A DNA stretch of 29,279 bases, taken from Minisyncoccota bacterium. Lineage in GTDB: Bacteria > Patescibacteriota > Minisyncoccia > Phycocordibacterales > JACZSL01. Shown here in pieces: positions 8,574 to 16,205 of the stretch. A program made the translations under genes and the position numbers. The first letter of the stretch is position 1; every line of letters begins with the position of its first letter. A model generated the notes under the pieces. The model was not told where the DNA came from and searched no databases. It saw nothing but the letters and a program-made list of their open reading frames with translations. The stretch covers positions 1-29,279 of the forward strand of contig JANQMM010000031.1 in assembly GCA_028280145.1 (NCBI GenBank), given 5' to 3'.

Positions 8574-9082
8574 TACTTCTGCGCGAGCAACCCTCTGATC
8601 TCTTTTTTGTGCTTATTGATATAGTATGCAAGTGAATAATCATGATAGACACCATTCCACACAAAAGCGCATCCACCAACTACCTTACTGTCAACCTCCA
8701 GATCGAGAAAGATATTAGGCGCAACGTTCTCTCGACACCACACACCTAACTTCTCCACCTCAACAGGTGGAAGCAGTGTCGCCACATAGATTTTCAGATA
8801 CGGCAACGTGCGTTCTTCTTCTTTCAATGAATCCAAAATACTTCGAAATGTGTCTCGCCTGAATTGCGCGAAAAAATCGTCACTCAAAGAAAGAAGGCTG
8901 TTTCTAAGATATTCCCCGGTGTTCTGGTCAAATAGAAAGTGTTTTAAGTGCTCTTTTATACTTCCCTCCTCGTGCTCCTGGAAAAAATATTTTTCAAAAA
9001 ACTCTTCCAGAAGAAGAACTTTGCGATGAAAATTGTCCTTAGTATAGGTATGTTCGAATAACTCTTTCGTCTTTTCATTCAT
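8573..9082 (-). CDS. atpH: F1-like ATPase delta (stalk) subunit, divergent
   Basis: This 169-residue, mostly helical protein shows at its C-terminal end the delta/OSCP pattern of a short beta unit (LEVDSKVVGGCAFVWNGVYH, 128-147, like the family's D-x-LIGGxxxxxGDxxxD) followed by a closing helix. The N-terminal two-thirds is helical and acidic, as in the part of delta that caps alpha. It is slightly shorter than the usual ~177 residues. It starts 3 bases after the b stop and overlaps alpha by one base, the canonical delta position. Its presence means a peripheral stalk (b plus delta) is likely, unlike F1-like ATPases that lack one. Confidence 0.78.
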   Translation of the reverse strand: MNEKTKELFEHTYTKDNFHRKVLLLEEFFEKYFFQEHEEGSIKEHLKHFLFDQNTGEYLRNSLLSLSDDFFAQFRRDTFRSILDSLKEEERTLPYLKIYVATLLPPVEVEKLGVWCRENVAPNIFLDLEVDSKVVGGCAFVWNGVYHDYSLAYYINKHKKEIRGLLAQK

Positions 9083-9085
9083 GTC

Positions 9086-9811
9086 TTATGAAAACGTATT
9101 CTTTGATTTTGCTTCATCAAGTGCGCGGTAAATCAGATCGGTATGTTCGTTCAGAGTCAAGGTCTTCTGCAGTGCCAGCGCTGTGGTGTTTTCGATCAAC
9201 GAAATGATCTCATTATCGATAAGCGCAAAACGTTCTTGCCTGTATGTTTCAACGACTTTCTTAACAGCAATGAACTCCTTTTCGACATTGCTTCGAATCT
9301 GCTCCTTTGCGTTCGCCTCAAGAGTTGTAAATGTATTCGAGAGTTGTTTTGAGAGTTTATTGGTTTCGTCCTGCAAAAACGCTTCATTCTTTGCGATACC
9401 TGAGGCCACGCGTTTCTCCACCCCCTCGACAAGCCGCTTGAGTTGCCCATCCATGCTTTTACCATATTGCGCAAGCAATAATTCCGTTTCCTTTGTTAAG
9501 GTTTGAAGCTTCTCCTCGTAGTCTTTCTCAATGTTTTTGCTTTCCAGTTTCTCTTTTGCAATGACCTTCACTCCCTCAAGTTCTGCTTCGGCAAGTAGTT
9601 TGCGTGCATCTTTTCGAGCTTCATAAGTAATTTTTCGTGCCTTATCATGTGCCCCCTTAAGAATATAATCATAAACGGGATACGTGATATTTTGCATCCT
9701 ACGATTATTCACAATGAGTACAACAAGGAGCACAATTATGGTCAGAATAAGAAATATGAATATACCAACCACTTCCGCTACTGAAATATATTGCTGAATA
9801 AAATCAATCAT
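9086..9811 (-). CDS. atpF: F-type b-like peripheral stalk subunit, extended
   Basis: This 241-residue protein has one N-terminal membrane helix (about 11-34) followed by a basic turn (NNRRMQ) and a long charged helix to the C-terminus (ARKITYEARKDARKLLAEAE and onward), the layout of F-type b. It is about 80 residues longer than ordinary b (about 156-170), so the stalk would be longer. The C-terminal ALALQKTLTLNEHTDLIYRAL resembles the delta-binding end of b. A weak AGGGAA-like ribosome site precedes ATG 9811. The 48-base gap after the c-like gene is the widest in the cluster and could allow separate tuning of stalk amounts. Confidence 0.82.
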   Translation of the reverse strand: MIDFIQQYISVAEVVGIFIFLILTIIVLLVVLIVNNRRMQNITYPVYDYILKGAHDKARKITYEARKDARKLLAEAELEGVKVIAKEKLESKNIEKDYEEKLQTLTKETELLLAQYGKSMDGQLKRLVEGVEKRVASGIAKNEAFLQDETNKLSKQLSNTFTTLEANAKEQIRSNVEKEFIAVKKVVETYRQERFALIDNEIISLIENTTALALQKTLTLNEHTDLIYRALDEAKSKNTFS

Positions 9812-9859
9812 GATCGTTCCCTATCGTGTATTTAGAATATACTCCCATTAATAGTAACA

Positions 9860-10681
9860 CTAAATCGGTAAGAAAATAATAAGCAAACTGATTATGAAGG
9901 CAACAATACTGATCGAAAGGATGAGAATAACATTAAAGACGACCATCGCTTGAATGCTCGTTTTCGCAAGTGGATTGCGTCCGACTGAGATGACCCCCCG
10001 TCCGATATTCGGACCAAACGTTTTCAAGACAACAAAAACCGTACCGAGGGCAAAAAGTGCTGCAGTGATGTAGCGGAAAATGGTTTCAAGTCCTGTTTCT
10101 ACTTCGCCGCCCTCCCGAACAAAAATGGTTGATTGACTTGTTTGTTCGTTGAATTCATTTGACAGAGGACCAATATCAAGCAGAACACGAATTGAACCGA
10201 CGGCAACCACTCCACCGCCGGAAGCGATCGTTGTGGTCGCGCTTTGTGTTTCATCAAAACTCTGCAATGCATATCCTAAAATATACCCCCCGTCCGATTC
10301 AGACCTTTGTCCCTTTCCCGAGATTTCGGAAGTTGTAATGCCATCGCCCACAGCTATAGCCCCATTAAGTGTTGTTACATTAACAAAGACCTCGCCGGCT
10401 TGAACAATGGGAACTCTGTTGATACCGCTTCGAAAAACCACCACGGGAGTCGTGTCAACAACGCCGAACATGTTCTCGTCTCCTGGAATTATTGAAGGTG
10501 TATATGTGTTAATAGCAGGATCAAAGGATATAATATCGCCTGATTGAATATCCTCTCCGAGCACATCATAAGTTGACGGAATGCCATATCCACCGACTTG
10601 CGCCGAGACAGTACCGGCAATGCTTACAAGTAATAATAGCAATGAATATGTCAGTGTGCGTGTTCCCGTCATTATAATCAT
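9860..10681 (-). CDS. c-like rotor protein with signal peptide and large extracellular beta-rich domain
   Basis: 273 residues. Residues 1-28 form a signal peptide (hydrophobic LLLLLVS, likely cut after TVSA). Residues 29-190 are Gly/Val/Thr-rich and resemble, from memory, the domain near the C-terminus of CPR tail-fibre-like proteins (GDIISFD ... GEVFVNVTTLNGAIAVGD ... ILGYAL). Residues 203-220 and 243-270 are membrane helices joined by a polar loop with Arg235-Asn236-Pro237, matching the R-Q/N-P loop of F-type c. The topology agrees: N-terminus outside, loop inside. Helix 2 has no Asp or Glu; the ion-binding position is hydrophobic, with only Asn250, Ser256 and Ser258 as polar residues. The Gly-repeat of c helix 1 is also absent. 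Proton transport is therefore unlikely. It occupies the c position before b and starts one base after the HTH gene. An in-frame ATG at 10672 is an alternative start. Confidence 0.75.
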   Translation of the reverse strand: MIIMTGTRTLTYSLLLLLVSIAGTVSAQVGGYGIPSTYDVLGEDIQSGDIISFDPAINTYTPSIIPGDENMFGVVDTTPVVVFRSGINRVPIVQAGEVFVNVTTLNGAIAVGDGITTSEISGKGQRSESDGGYILGYALQSFDETQSATTTIASGGGVVAVGSIRVLLDIGPLSNEFNEQTSQSTIFVREGGEVETGLETIFRYITAALFALGTVFVVLKTFGPNIGRGVISVGRNPLAKTSIQAMVVFNVILILSISIVAFIISLLIIFLPI

Positions 10682-10682
10682 A

Positions 10683-11417
10683 CTAGCGCCTTCTTGGAGA
10701 GTCGTAAATTATGTCTTCATACACAAAGGTATAGACATTTTCATCAATAAAGTGTGCAAACTCAGTGGCTGCATAACGTAAGGGTTCCAACAAATCACGG
10801 TCAACCGTTTGTCCCGCCTCAGTTTCAAGTGCCGTCGCCACAGCGCCTTTTACCGAGTCAGTGATAAGTGTTTTGGTGTACAAACCATTGAATGAAAATA
10901 TGAGCAAAAATACAATGGCAAACGATGTGGCTGTCAGAAACGCCCGAGTGACAAATGAGCCTACCGATTCAAACGCCACGACAAGGGGCGAAGGTGTGTT
11001 GTATATAGGGGCGGGAAGATTTGTAGAAGGTTGTTTTTGTGCAATATCTTTTGTCTGGATAGATTTTTCTTCTGCTATATTTGGCTCTGGTTGCGAAATA
11101 AGTTTCGGGAGAAGCGGACTGTTATCAGAGTGATACACAATGAAGGAGGACTCTTTGAAAATCGTCCGTGGACTTATACGGCCCGTTGACTTGTTTACAG
11201 GCGGCGTTTCAGATCTTTCCTTCTTTTCACCCAACAACTGTGTCTCTTTGTGCGCAATGATTGAGTCTTCATCCACATACCATGCTCGTCCAATACGCGT
11301 CGCTTCTAACTTACCGCCTCGACAAAGTTGTCCCACATAATCGGCTGTATATCCGGCCAGTGCCGCCGCCGCCTTTACCGGAATATATGCCCTTCCATCA
11401 ATTGTTATCTCATCCAT
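10683..11417 (-). CDS. Membrane-anchored HTH protein, first gene of the ATPase cluster
   Basis: 244 residues from ATG 11417. Residues 8-56 are a MerR/excisionase-like HTH (AGYTADYVGQLCRGG, then RIGRAWYVDEDS) closely resembling the N-terminus of the fibre protein. A Pro/Ser/Lys-rich linker follows, then one membrane helix at about 158-178 and 66 outer residues ending in DSPRRR. Predicted topology is HTH inside, C-terminus outside. It occupies the place subunit a has in F-type operons but has only one helix, so it is not subunit a. ATG 11417 was chosen because it gives the same N-terminal length as the fibre HTH. In-frame ATG 11450 and GTG 11474 are alternatives, and GTG 11474 lies 7 bases after a TATATA box. 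Likely a membrane-tethered regulator or scaffold; which of the two is not decided by sequence. Confidence 0.75.
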   Translation of the reverse strand: MDEITIDGRAYIPVKAAAALAGYTADYVGQLCRGGKLEATRIGRAWYVDEDSIIAHKETQLLGEKKERSETPPVNKSTGRISPRTIFKESSFIVYHSDNSPLLPKLISQPEPNIAEEKSIQTKDIAQKQPSTNLPAPIYNTPSPLVVAFESVGSFVTRAFLTATSFAIVFLLIFSFNGLYTKTLITDSVKGAVATALETEAGQTVDRDLLEPLRYAATEFAHFIDENVYTFVYEDIIYDSPRRR

Positions 11418-11448
11418 CTTTGAATCCACGTGATACCACGACAAAAGC

Positions 11449-11466
11449 ATCTCGGCTACACGAGAT
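11449..11466. promoter_or_regulatory. Perfect palindrome ATCTCG-N6-CGAGAT at the head of the ATPase cluster
   Basis: The sequence ATCTCGGCTACACGAGAT is a perfect inverted repeat of the hexamer that also clusters upstream of the fibre gene. On minus it reads ATCTCGTGTAG, matching ATCTCGTnTAnA. If translation starts at ATG 11417, the site lies in the leader just below the AT-rich promoter at 11475-11500, a good place for a repressor. If translation starts at GTG 11474, the site is inside the gene. Confidence 0.5.
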
Positions 11467-11474
11467 ACCTCCAC

Positions 11475-11500
11475 GTCGGTTTATATATTTATATTATGCC
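11475..11500 (-). promoter_or_regulatory. Likely promoter of the ATPase cluster
   Basis: On minus the sequence is AT-rich with overlapping -10-like boxes (CATAAT, TATAAA, TATATA) between the gatB stop and the HTH gene. No clear -35 is seen. There is no terminator after gatB, so read-through is also possible. Confidence 0.4.
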
Positions 11501-11530
11501 TTTATTTTGTGGACTCTTTTCGTCCTTTAT

Positions 11531-11539
11531 TGTGGATAA
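11531..11539 (-). promoter_or_regulatory. Perfect DnaA-box 9-mer TTATCCACA
   Basis: Exact match to the consensus DnaA box in the gatB-HTH gap. A partial copy (TCCACAAAA) lies about 20 bases downstream on minus. A single box does not make an origin; it may be chance or a regulatory site. Confidence 0.4.
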
Positions 11540-11543
11540 GGCT

Positions 11544-12971
11544 TCAGGAAATGTTCTCTTTGAGAAGTTTCTGAAGTATTTGGGGATTTGCTGACCCTTT
11601 TGTTGCCTTCATCCCCTGCCCAACAAGAAACTGAAGGGCGGATTCTTTTCCTTCCTTGTATTCAGTAACAACACTGACATTGTTTTTGATGATATCTTCA
11701 ACAAGTGCCTGCAATTCGCCTTCGTCACTTTGCTGGATAAGATTGTGCTTTTTTGCTATATCCTCAGGATCTCCACCCTTATTCTCAAGCATTATTTTCA
11801 AAATATCCTTTGTGCCCCGGGAGGAAATGGTACCGGAGTGAGCCATACGGATAAGTGTTGCAAACTCAGCACCATCTATTGGAAGCCGTTTCGGCAGTGT
11901 CTTGTCTTTATACAGCCCAAGCAGGTCAGATGTAATGTAATTTGAAGCAAGTTTGATACTTTTTTTCTCATGTTTAAGTATTTCGGCAATTTCTTCAAGA
12001 AATGAGCCGAGGAGCACAGGTTCTTGGACAAATACCTCTACCGCATCTTTCGAAACACCCCACGAACGATACAACGTCCGCTTCTCTTCAGGTAATACTG
12101 GCATTTCATTTTCAAGTACTTCAAGTTGAAATTCAGAAATGTCGCTCAGTTTCAGTTTTGGAAGATCAGGATCCGGGAAATAACGATATTCCTCCGAAGT
12201 CTCCTTTAGTCGCTGAGAAAATGTCTGTTGCTTATTCTCATCCCAACCTCGCGTTTCTTGTATTAATTGATCTCCTCGCTCCAACACCTTTATCTGCCGC
12301 TCGACTTCGTAACGAATTGCACGTTCAACTGCCTTGAAAGAGTTGAGATTTTTGACTTCGACTTTTGTTCCAAATCTTTTTGTTTTACTTACCGAAACGT
12401 TTGCCTCGACACGCATTTCTCCTTTTTCAAGATTTGCATCTCCTGCACCAAGGTAACGCAACAATAATTGTAATTCGCGCGCGAATTGTACCGCCTGCTC
12501 AGCACTTTTGATAACAGGTTCCGTAACAAGTTCCATAAGCGGTAGTCCGGCACGATTGAAATCAATGAGGCTGTCATCACCGCTATCATGAGAACTGCGG
12601 GCGGTGTCTTCTTCCAGATGAATACGCGTGATCTCAACACTGACAAGCGATCCGCCGCTTACAAGTGGATATTTGTATTGGCTTATCTGGTATCCCTTCG
12701 GAATATCCGGATAAAAATAATTTTTTCTATCAAACTCGGTAAAATCCGCGATCTTCCCTCGAACAGCGTGGCCTATCTTAAGAACATGTTTTACGGCTTC
12801 CTTATTGATAACCGGAAGCGTCCCCGGGTGAGCCACACAAACCGGACAGATATTTATGTTCGGCTCCTTCTCGTCGGGGTCATTCCTTGAGTCACAAAAC
12901 ATTTTTGTATTCGTCTTGAGTTCAGCATGTATCTCAAGCCCAATTGTTGGGGTATATCCCTTCGAGTCCAT
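11544..12971 (-). CDS. gatB: Asp-tRNA(Asn)/Glu-tRNA(Gln) amidotransferase subunit B
   Basis: This 475-residue protein is a complete GatB, which with GatA and GatC converts misacylated Glu-tRNA(Gln) or Asp-tRNA(Asn) to the amide form in the cytoplasm. Family landmarks are IGLEIHAEL near the N-terminus, the zinc-site cysteines (CDSRND...CPVC), YFYPDIPKGYQISQYKYP, the acidic HLEEDTA segment, SLIDFNRAGLPLMELVTEP, EMRVEANVSV and EYRYFPDPDLP, then the C-terminal GatB/YqeY tail with its NPQILQKLLKE end. Length matches the usual ~475. gatA and gatC are not adjacent, so they must be elsewhere. It starts one base after the stop of the YvlD-like gene, suggesting co-transcription. Confidence 0.97.
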   Translation of the reverse strand: MDSKGYTPTIGLEIHAELKTNTKMFCDSRNDPDEKEPNINICPVCVAHPGTLPVINKEAVKHVLKIGHAVRGKIADFTEFDRKNYFYPDIPKGYQISQYKYPLVSGGSLVSVEITRIHLEEDTARSSHDSGDDSLIDFNRAGLPLMELVTEPVIKSAEQAVQFARELQLLLRYLGAGDANLEKGEMRVEANVSVSKTKRFGTKVEVKNLNSFKAVERAIRYEVERQIKVLERGDQLIQETRGWDENKQQTFSQRLKETSEEYRYFPDPDLPKLKLSDISEFQLEVLENEMPVLPEEKRTLYRSWGVSKDAVEVFVQEPVLLGSFLEEIAEILKHEKKSIKLASNYITSDLLGLYKDKTLPKRLPIDGAEFATLIRMAHSGTISSRGTKDILKIMLENKGGDPEDIAKKHNLIQQSDEGELQALVEDIIKNNVSVVTEYKEGKESALQFLVGQGMKATKGSANPQILQKLLKENIS

Positions 12972-12972
12972 G

Positions 12973-13314
12973 TTAATCTTCTATCATCTTATTTCCAATA
13001 CTGCTTGCAAGTGAGTACAAGAGAGTTCCCAGAAGTGCAATCCAGAATCCGGACACCTCAAACCCTTCGACAAAACTTGCAACAAACCAAAATAGAAGTG
13101 CATTGATGACAAATGTGAAAAGACCAAGTGTCAGGATCGTAATGGGAAGAGTGAGGAGAATAAGGATCGGTCGAATAAAGATATTGAGAAGTCCCAAAAG
13201 AAGCGCAACAATAAGAGCCGTGAAAAATCCGTCAACGACAATCCCGGGAATGATATATGCGACCAAAAGCAATGCAAGGACATTTATCAATAGCCGTGTC
13301 AACAAACTATACAT
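12973..13314 (-). CDS. YvlD/phage-holin-IV-like small membrane protein
   Basis: 113 residues with four hydrophobic helices (about 6-24, 29-54, 58-80 and 88-106) and the family pattern of NIFIRPILILLTLPITILTLG between helices 2 and 3, typical of the YvlD/mycobacterial holin superfamily IV. The biochemical role is unknown; despite the name these are chromosomal inner-membrane proteins, and nothing here suggests a prophage. It is followed after one base by gatB. No clear ribosome site precedes ATG 13314. Confidence 0.85.
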   Translation of the reverse strand: MYSLLTRLLINVLALLLVAYIIPGIVVDGFFTALIVALLLGLLNIFIRPILILLTLPITILTLGLFTFVINALLFWFVASFVEGFEVSGFWIALLGTLLYSLASSIGNKMIED

Positions 13315-13352
13315 AGTAGTAGGATTGTACCGCTTCAGGAATGTTATCGCAA

Positions 13353-13520
13353 TTAGAGTGGTTGATGCTCGTCTTCTGCGAACACTTGCCTCTTACCGCA
13401 CCAAGGGCAGTACCATTCGTTTTTGCCCTCCGGAGCGTCCCCGATAGCAAACCATTTACCGCACGCACCACAAGTAAAGTGCCTGATAAATTCGTTAAAA
13501 AACACTGACTTATCCTTCAT
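13353..13520 (-). CDS. Small zinc-ribbon protein (55 aa)
   Basis: A short minus-strand frame from ATG 13520 to TAA 13353 gives 55 residues with two CxxC knuckles, CGAC (17-20) and CPWC (38-41), each followed by G-K, 17 residues apart. That is the spacing of a treble-clef or rubredoxin-like zinc ribbon. The flanks are aromatic (KWFAIGD, EWYCPW). The end is acidic (AEDEHQPL). A -10-like TATAAA and TTTAAT lie just upstream. It heads the YvlD-gatB string. The function is not recognisable: it could be a DNA-, RNA- or protein-binding accessory. Confidence 0.75.
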   Translation of the reverse strand: MKDKSVFFNEFIRHFTCGACGKWFAIGDAPEGKNEWYCPWCGKRQVFAEDEHQPL

Positions 13521-13564
13521 CCTGTGTCGTATTAAATGTTTATAATCACCCGTCCCCTTTTCTA

Positions 13565-16066
13565 TTACCCTTTGTGTTCCGGCGCGTTAATAAGGCCACA
13601 TTTCTTATATTTCTTGCCTGATCCACAGGGACACGGATCGTTTCGTCCGATCTTTTCGGATTTCCGCTTAAGTGGTACACCGCTTGCGCCTTGTGTATCG
13701 CCTCCCACAAATTGTGCCTGTCGGTGAGTCTCCCGAAGCTTTTCGGTATCCTGCTTAAATGTTCCCGTATCAATATTCGGGATCATGCGAAGAACGGTAT
13801 CCGTGTAACTCTCTTCCATCTCATGAAACAGCCGAAGTCCCTCCTTTCGATATTCATTAAGCGGATCTCGTTGTCCATATGCTCGAAGATTTACGCTTGA
13901 ACGAAGGTAGTCCATCATTTCCAGGTGTTCAACCCATAACGTATCGTTCGCCTGAAGCATAATGCGGGCAACAACCTGGTAAAATTCTTCTTCTCCCAAA
14001 CGTTCTTTCTTTTCTGCGATGATCTTTTCGAGCGTCTCGTCATCTGCAACGAAATCCATAAGCAGTTCTGCTATATCCTCCTGTGAACCGAGCAGTACCT
14101 TCCGTCTGCGCTCATAGACAGCCTGTCGTTGTTTGTTGATGACATCATCAAACGAAAGAACGTGCTTTCTTGAATCAAAATGAAATCCTTCAATCTTTGT
14201 TTGTGCCGATTCAAGAGAGCGCGTAATCATTTTATTCTCGATCGGTTGATCCTCGGGAATACCAAAACGCCCCATCATATTCTTGATCGTATCAGCCGCA
14301 AATACACGCATGAGTGCATCTTCAAGAGAAACAAAGAATTGTGTCTCGCCTTTATCTCCCTGACGACCCGAGCGACCCCGAAGTTGATTGTCTATACGTC
14401 GCGCCTCGTGACGCTCCGTTCCAAGGACAAAAAGACCACCAAGATCCCGTACCTCCTGTGTTTGTTCCTGTGTCGCGCCAACACCACCGAGCTTAATGTC
14501 GACACCACGACCTGCCATATTTGTTGCGATCGTTACTTTCCCCCTCTCCCCTGCCGCCGCGATAATTTCTCCTTCCCGTTCATGATTTTTTGCATTAAGG
14601 ATTTCGTGCTTAATACCTTCCTTCTTGAGATATGCGCTTAACAATTCATTTTTTTCAATTGATGCCGTACCAATGAGTACCGGCTGACCTTCTTCGTTCA
14701 GTTCCCGCACCTTGCGTGCAACGGCTGCAAATTTTCCCTTTTCCGTCTGAAAGATCAGATCATCTCTGTCGATGCGTTGTGGTATGACGTGTGTCGGAAG
14801 TGCAACTGTCTCAAGACCATACACCTTATAAAATTCTTCCGAACTCGTCATAGCAGTACCGGTCATGCCCGAGAGTTTTTCATACATACGAAAATAATTT
14901 TGGTACGTGATGGAAGCAAAGGTGCGAGACTCCTTCTGGATCTTTACCCCTTCTTTTGATTCGATCGCCTGATGTAAGCCTTCACTCCAGCGGCGGCCCG
15001 GTTGCAAGCGACCGGTGAATTCATCAACGATAATGATCTCTCCATCTTTTACCACATACTCTTTATCGCGTGTAAAAAGCGCTTTTGCCTTTACTGCAGT
15101 TTCGAGGTGATGTACGTACTTGATACCGTGTTCAGTATAAATATTATCGACGCCTAAAATACTTTCTGCTTTCTCAATACCTGCATCATTTATTTCAATT
15201 TGTTTTGTCTTTTCATCAACGACAAAATGTTCGTCCCGATGCAGTTGTCGAGCAACATTGGTAAATGTTTGATAGAGATTTTCAGAATCTGCCGCAGGAG
15301 CTGAAATAATAAGCGGTGTCCGAGCTTCATCAATGAGTATTGAGTCGATTTCATCAACGACAGCAAAATGAAAGCCGCGCTGACGAAGGTTGTTTTTATC
15401 GTACTCAATATTATCGCGTAGATAATCAAAACCAAACTCGCTATTCGTTCCATAGGTAATGTCAGCTTCGTATGCTTCTTTTCGCGTACATGGCTTTAGA
15501 AAATCATAGACAACTTTAAATGAACCCGTTTCATCACGTTCCTGATCTTTTTCTTTGTGACCGGGATCATATAAATACGATTCATTTTGATTTATTACGC
15601 CGACACTGAGCCCCAATGCGGCATAGATCTGTCCCATCCATGTTGCGTCTCTTCGCGCAAGATAATCATTAACTGTAATAACATGTACGCCTTTCCCGGC
15701 AAGCGCATTCAAGTATACAGGAAGTGTTGCGACCTGTGTTTTACCCTCACCAGTGCGCATTTCAGCGATGGATGCGCGATGTAGAACGATCCCTCCTGTG
15801 ATCTGCACGTCGTAGTGTCGTTGGTTGAGTGTACGTTTCGTTACCTCCCGCACAATCGCAAATGCTTCGGGCAGAATATCATCAAGCCTTTTTCCGCCTT
15901 CCAAGTCGCGTTTAAAGTGATCTGTTTTCTCTTTTAACGCTTCATCGCTCAAAGAGGATGCGCTGTCTTCAAGTGCGTTGACTTTTTCCGTAATTGGTTG
16001 TATTTCCCTTAGAATCTTCTTACTAGTGTCCCCAAGAGACTTCTTGAAACCAAACATGGCACTCAT
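13565..16066 (-). CDS. secA: Preprotein translocase ATPase SecA
   Basis: This 833-residue protein is a full SecA, the cytoplasmic ATPase that drives proteins through SecYEG. Walker A is MRTGEGKT (103-110). The second motor motif reads VVDEIDSILIDEARTPLIIS, and motifs VI and flanking are TNMAGRGVDIKLGG and LRGRSGRQGDKG. The preprotein cross-linking and helical scaffold domains follow. The C-terminus ends in the zinc-binding SEC-C tail RNDPCPCGSGKKYKKCG. It is somewhat shorter than E. coli SecA (901). It stands alone on minus, with a terminator hairpin upstream that isolates it from the histone-like gene. ATG 16066 was taken; ATG 16057 is possible. It would export proteins such as the signal-peptide c-like protein here. 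Confidence 0.98.
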   Translation of the reverse strand: MSAMFGFKKSLGDTSKKILREIQPITEKVNALEDSASSLSDEALKEKTDHFKRDLEGGKRLDDILPEAFAIVREVTKRTLNQRHYDVQITGGIVLHRASIAEMRTGEGKTQVATLPVYLNALAGKGVHVITVNDYLARRDATWMGQIYAALGLSVGVINQNESYLYDPGHKEKDQERDETGSFKVVYDFLKPCTRKEAYEADITYGTNSEFGFDYLRDNIEYDKNNLRQRGFHFAVVDEIDSILIDEARTPLIISAPAADSENLYQTFTNVARQLHRDEHFVVDEKTKQIEINDAGIEKAESILGVDNIYTEHGIKYVHHLETAVKAKALFTRDKEYVVKDGEIIIVDEFTGRLQPGRRWSEGLHQAIESKEGVKIQKESRTFASITYQNYFRMYEKLSGMTGTAMTSSEEFYKVYGLETVALPTHVIPQRIDRDDLIFQTEKGKFAAVARKVRELNEEGQPVLIGTASIEKNELLSAYLKKEGIKHEILNAKNHEREGEIIAAAGERGKVTIATNMAGRGVDIKLGGVGATQEQTQEVRDLGGLFVLGTERHEARRIDNQLRGRSGRQGDKGETQFFVSLEDALMRVFAADTIKNMMGRFGIPEDQPIENKMITRSLESAQTKIEGFHFDSRKHVLSFDDVINKQRQAVYERRRKVLLGSQEDIAELLMDFVADDETLEKIIAEKKERLGEEEFYQVVARIMLQANDTLWVEHLEMMDYLRSSVNLRAYGQRDPLNEYRKEGLRLFHEMEESYTDTVLRMIPNIDTGTFKQDTEKLRETHRQAQFVGGDTQGASGVPLKRKSEKIGRNDPCPCGSGKKYKKCGLINAPEHKG

Positions 16067-16121
16067 GGTATCACAAAAGAGTTCCGCGACATAATAGTGC
16101 TTTTTCTAAGAAAAGTGATAC

Positions 16122-16160
16122 AAAACCTCCCCCAACTCTTACGAGTTGAGGGAGGTTTTT
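16122..16160 (-). terminator. Strong hairpin terminator after the histone-like gene
   Basis: AACCTCCCxCAACTC pairs with GAGTTGxGGGAGGTT around TTAC/GTAA with one mismatch and is flanked by A/T runs on both sides, so it can act in either direction. It lies between the stop of the basic repeat protein and the secA start. Confidence 0.85.
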
Positions 16161-16181
16161 GGCCTTCGTCTGGAGAGTATA

Positions 16182-16203
16182 GGCCTCTCGGGCCCGAAAG
16201 GCC
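16182..16203 (-). other. GC-rich hairpin just after the histone-like stop codon
   Basis: GGCCTCTCGGG and CCCGAAAGGCC pair almost perfectly (one mismatch) with no spare loop bases, two bases beyond the stop codon. It may protect the 3' end or help termination together with the hairpin at 16122-16160. Confidence 0.45.
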
Positions 16204-16205
16204 GT

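Noticed and set aside
10683..11417. The HTH-TM protein as a replacement for subunit a
   Set aside because: It stands in the position of atpB but has only one predicted membrane helix and no helix with the conserved Arg of subunit a; the HTH points to regulation or anchoring.
12973..13314. Holin-like gene as evidence of a prophage
   Set aside because: It belongs to the YvlD-type chromosomal family and sits between housekeeping genes; no other phage gene is nearby.
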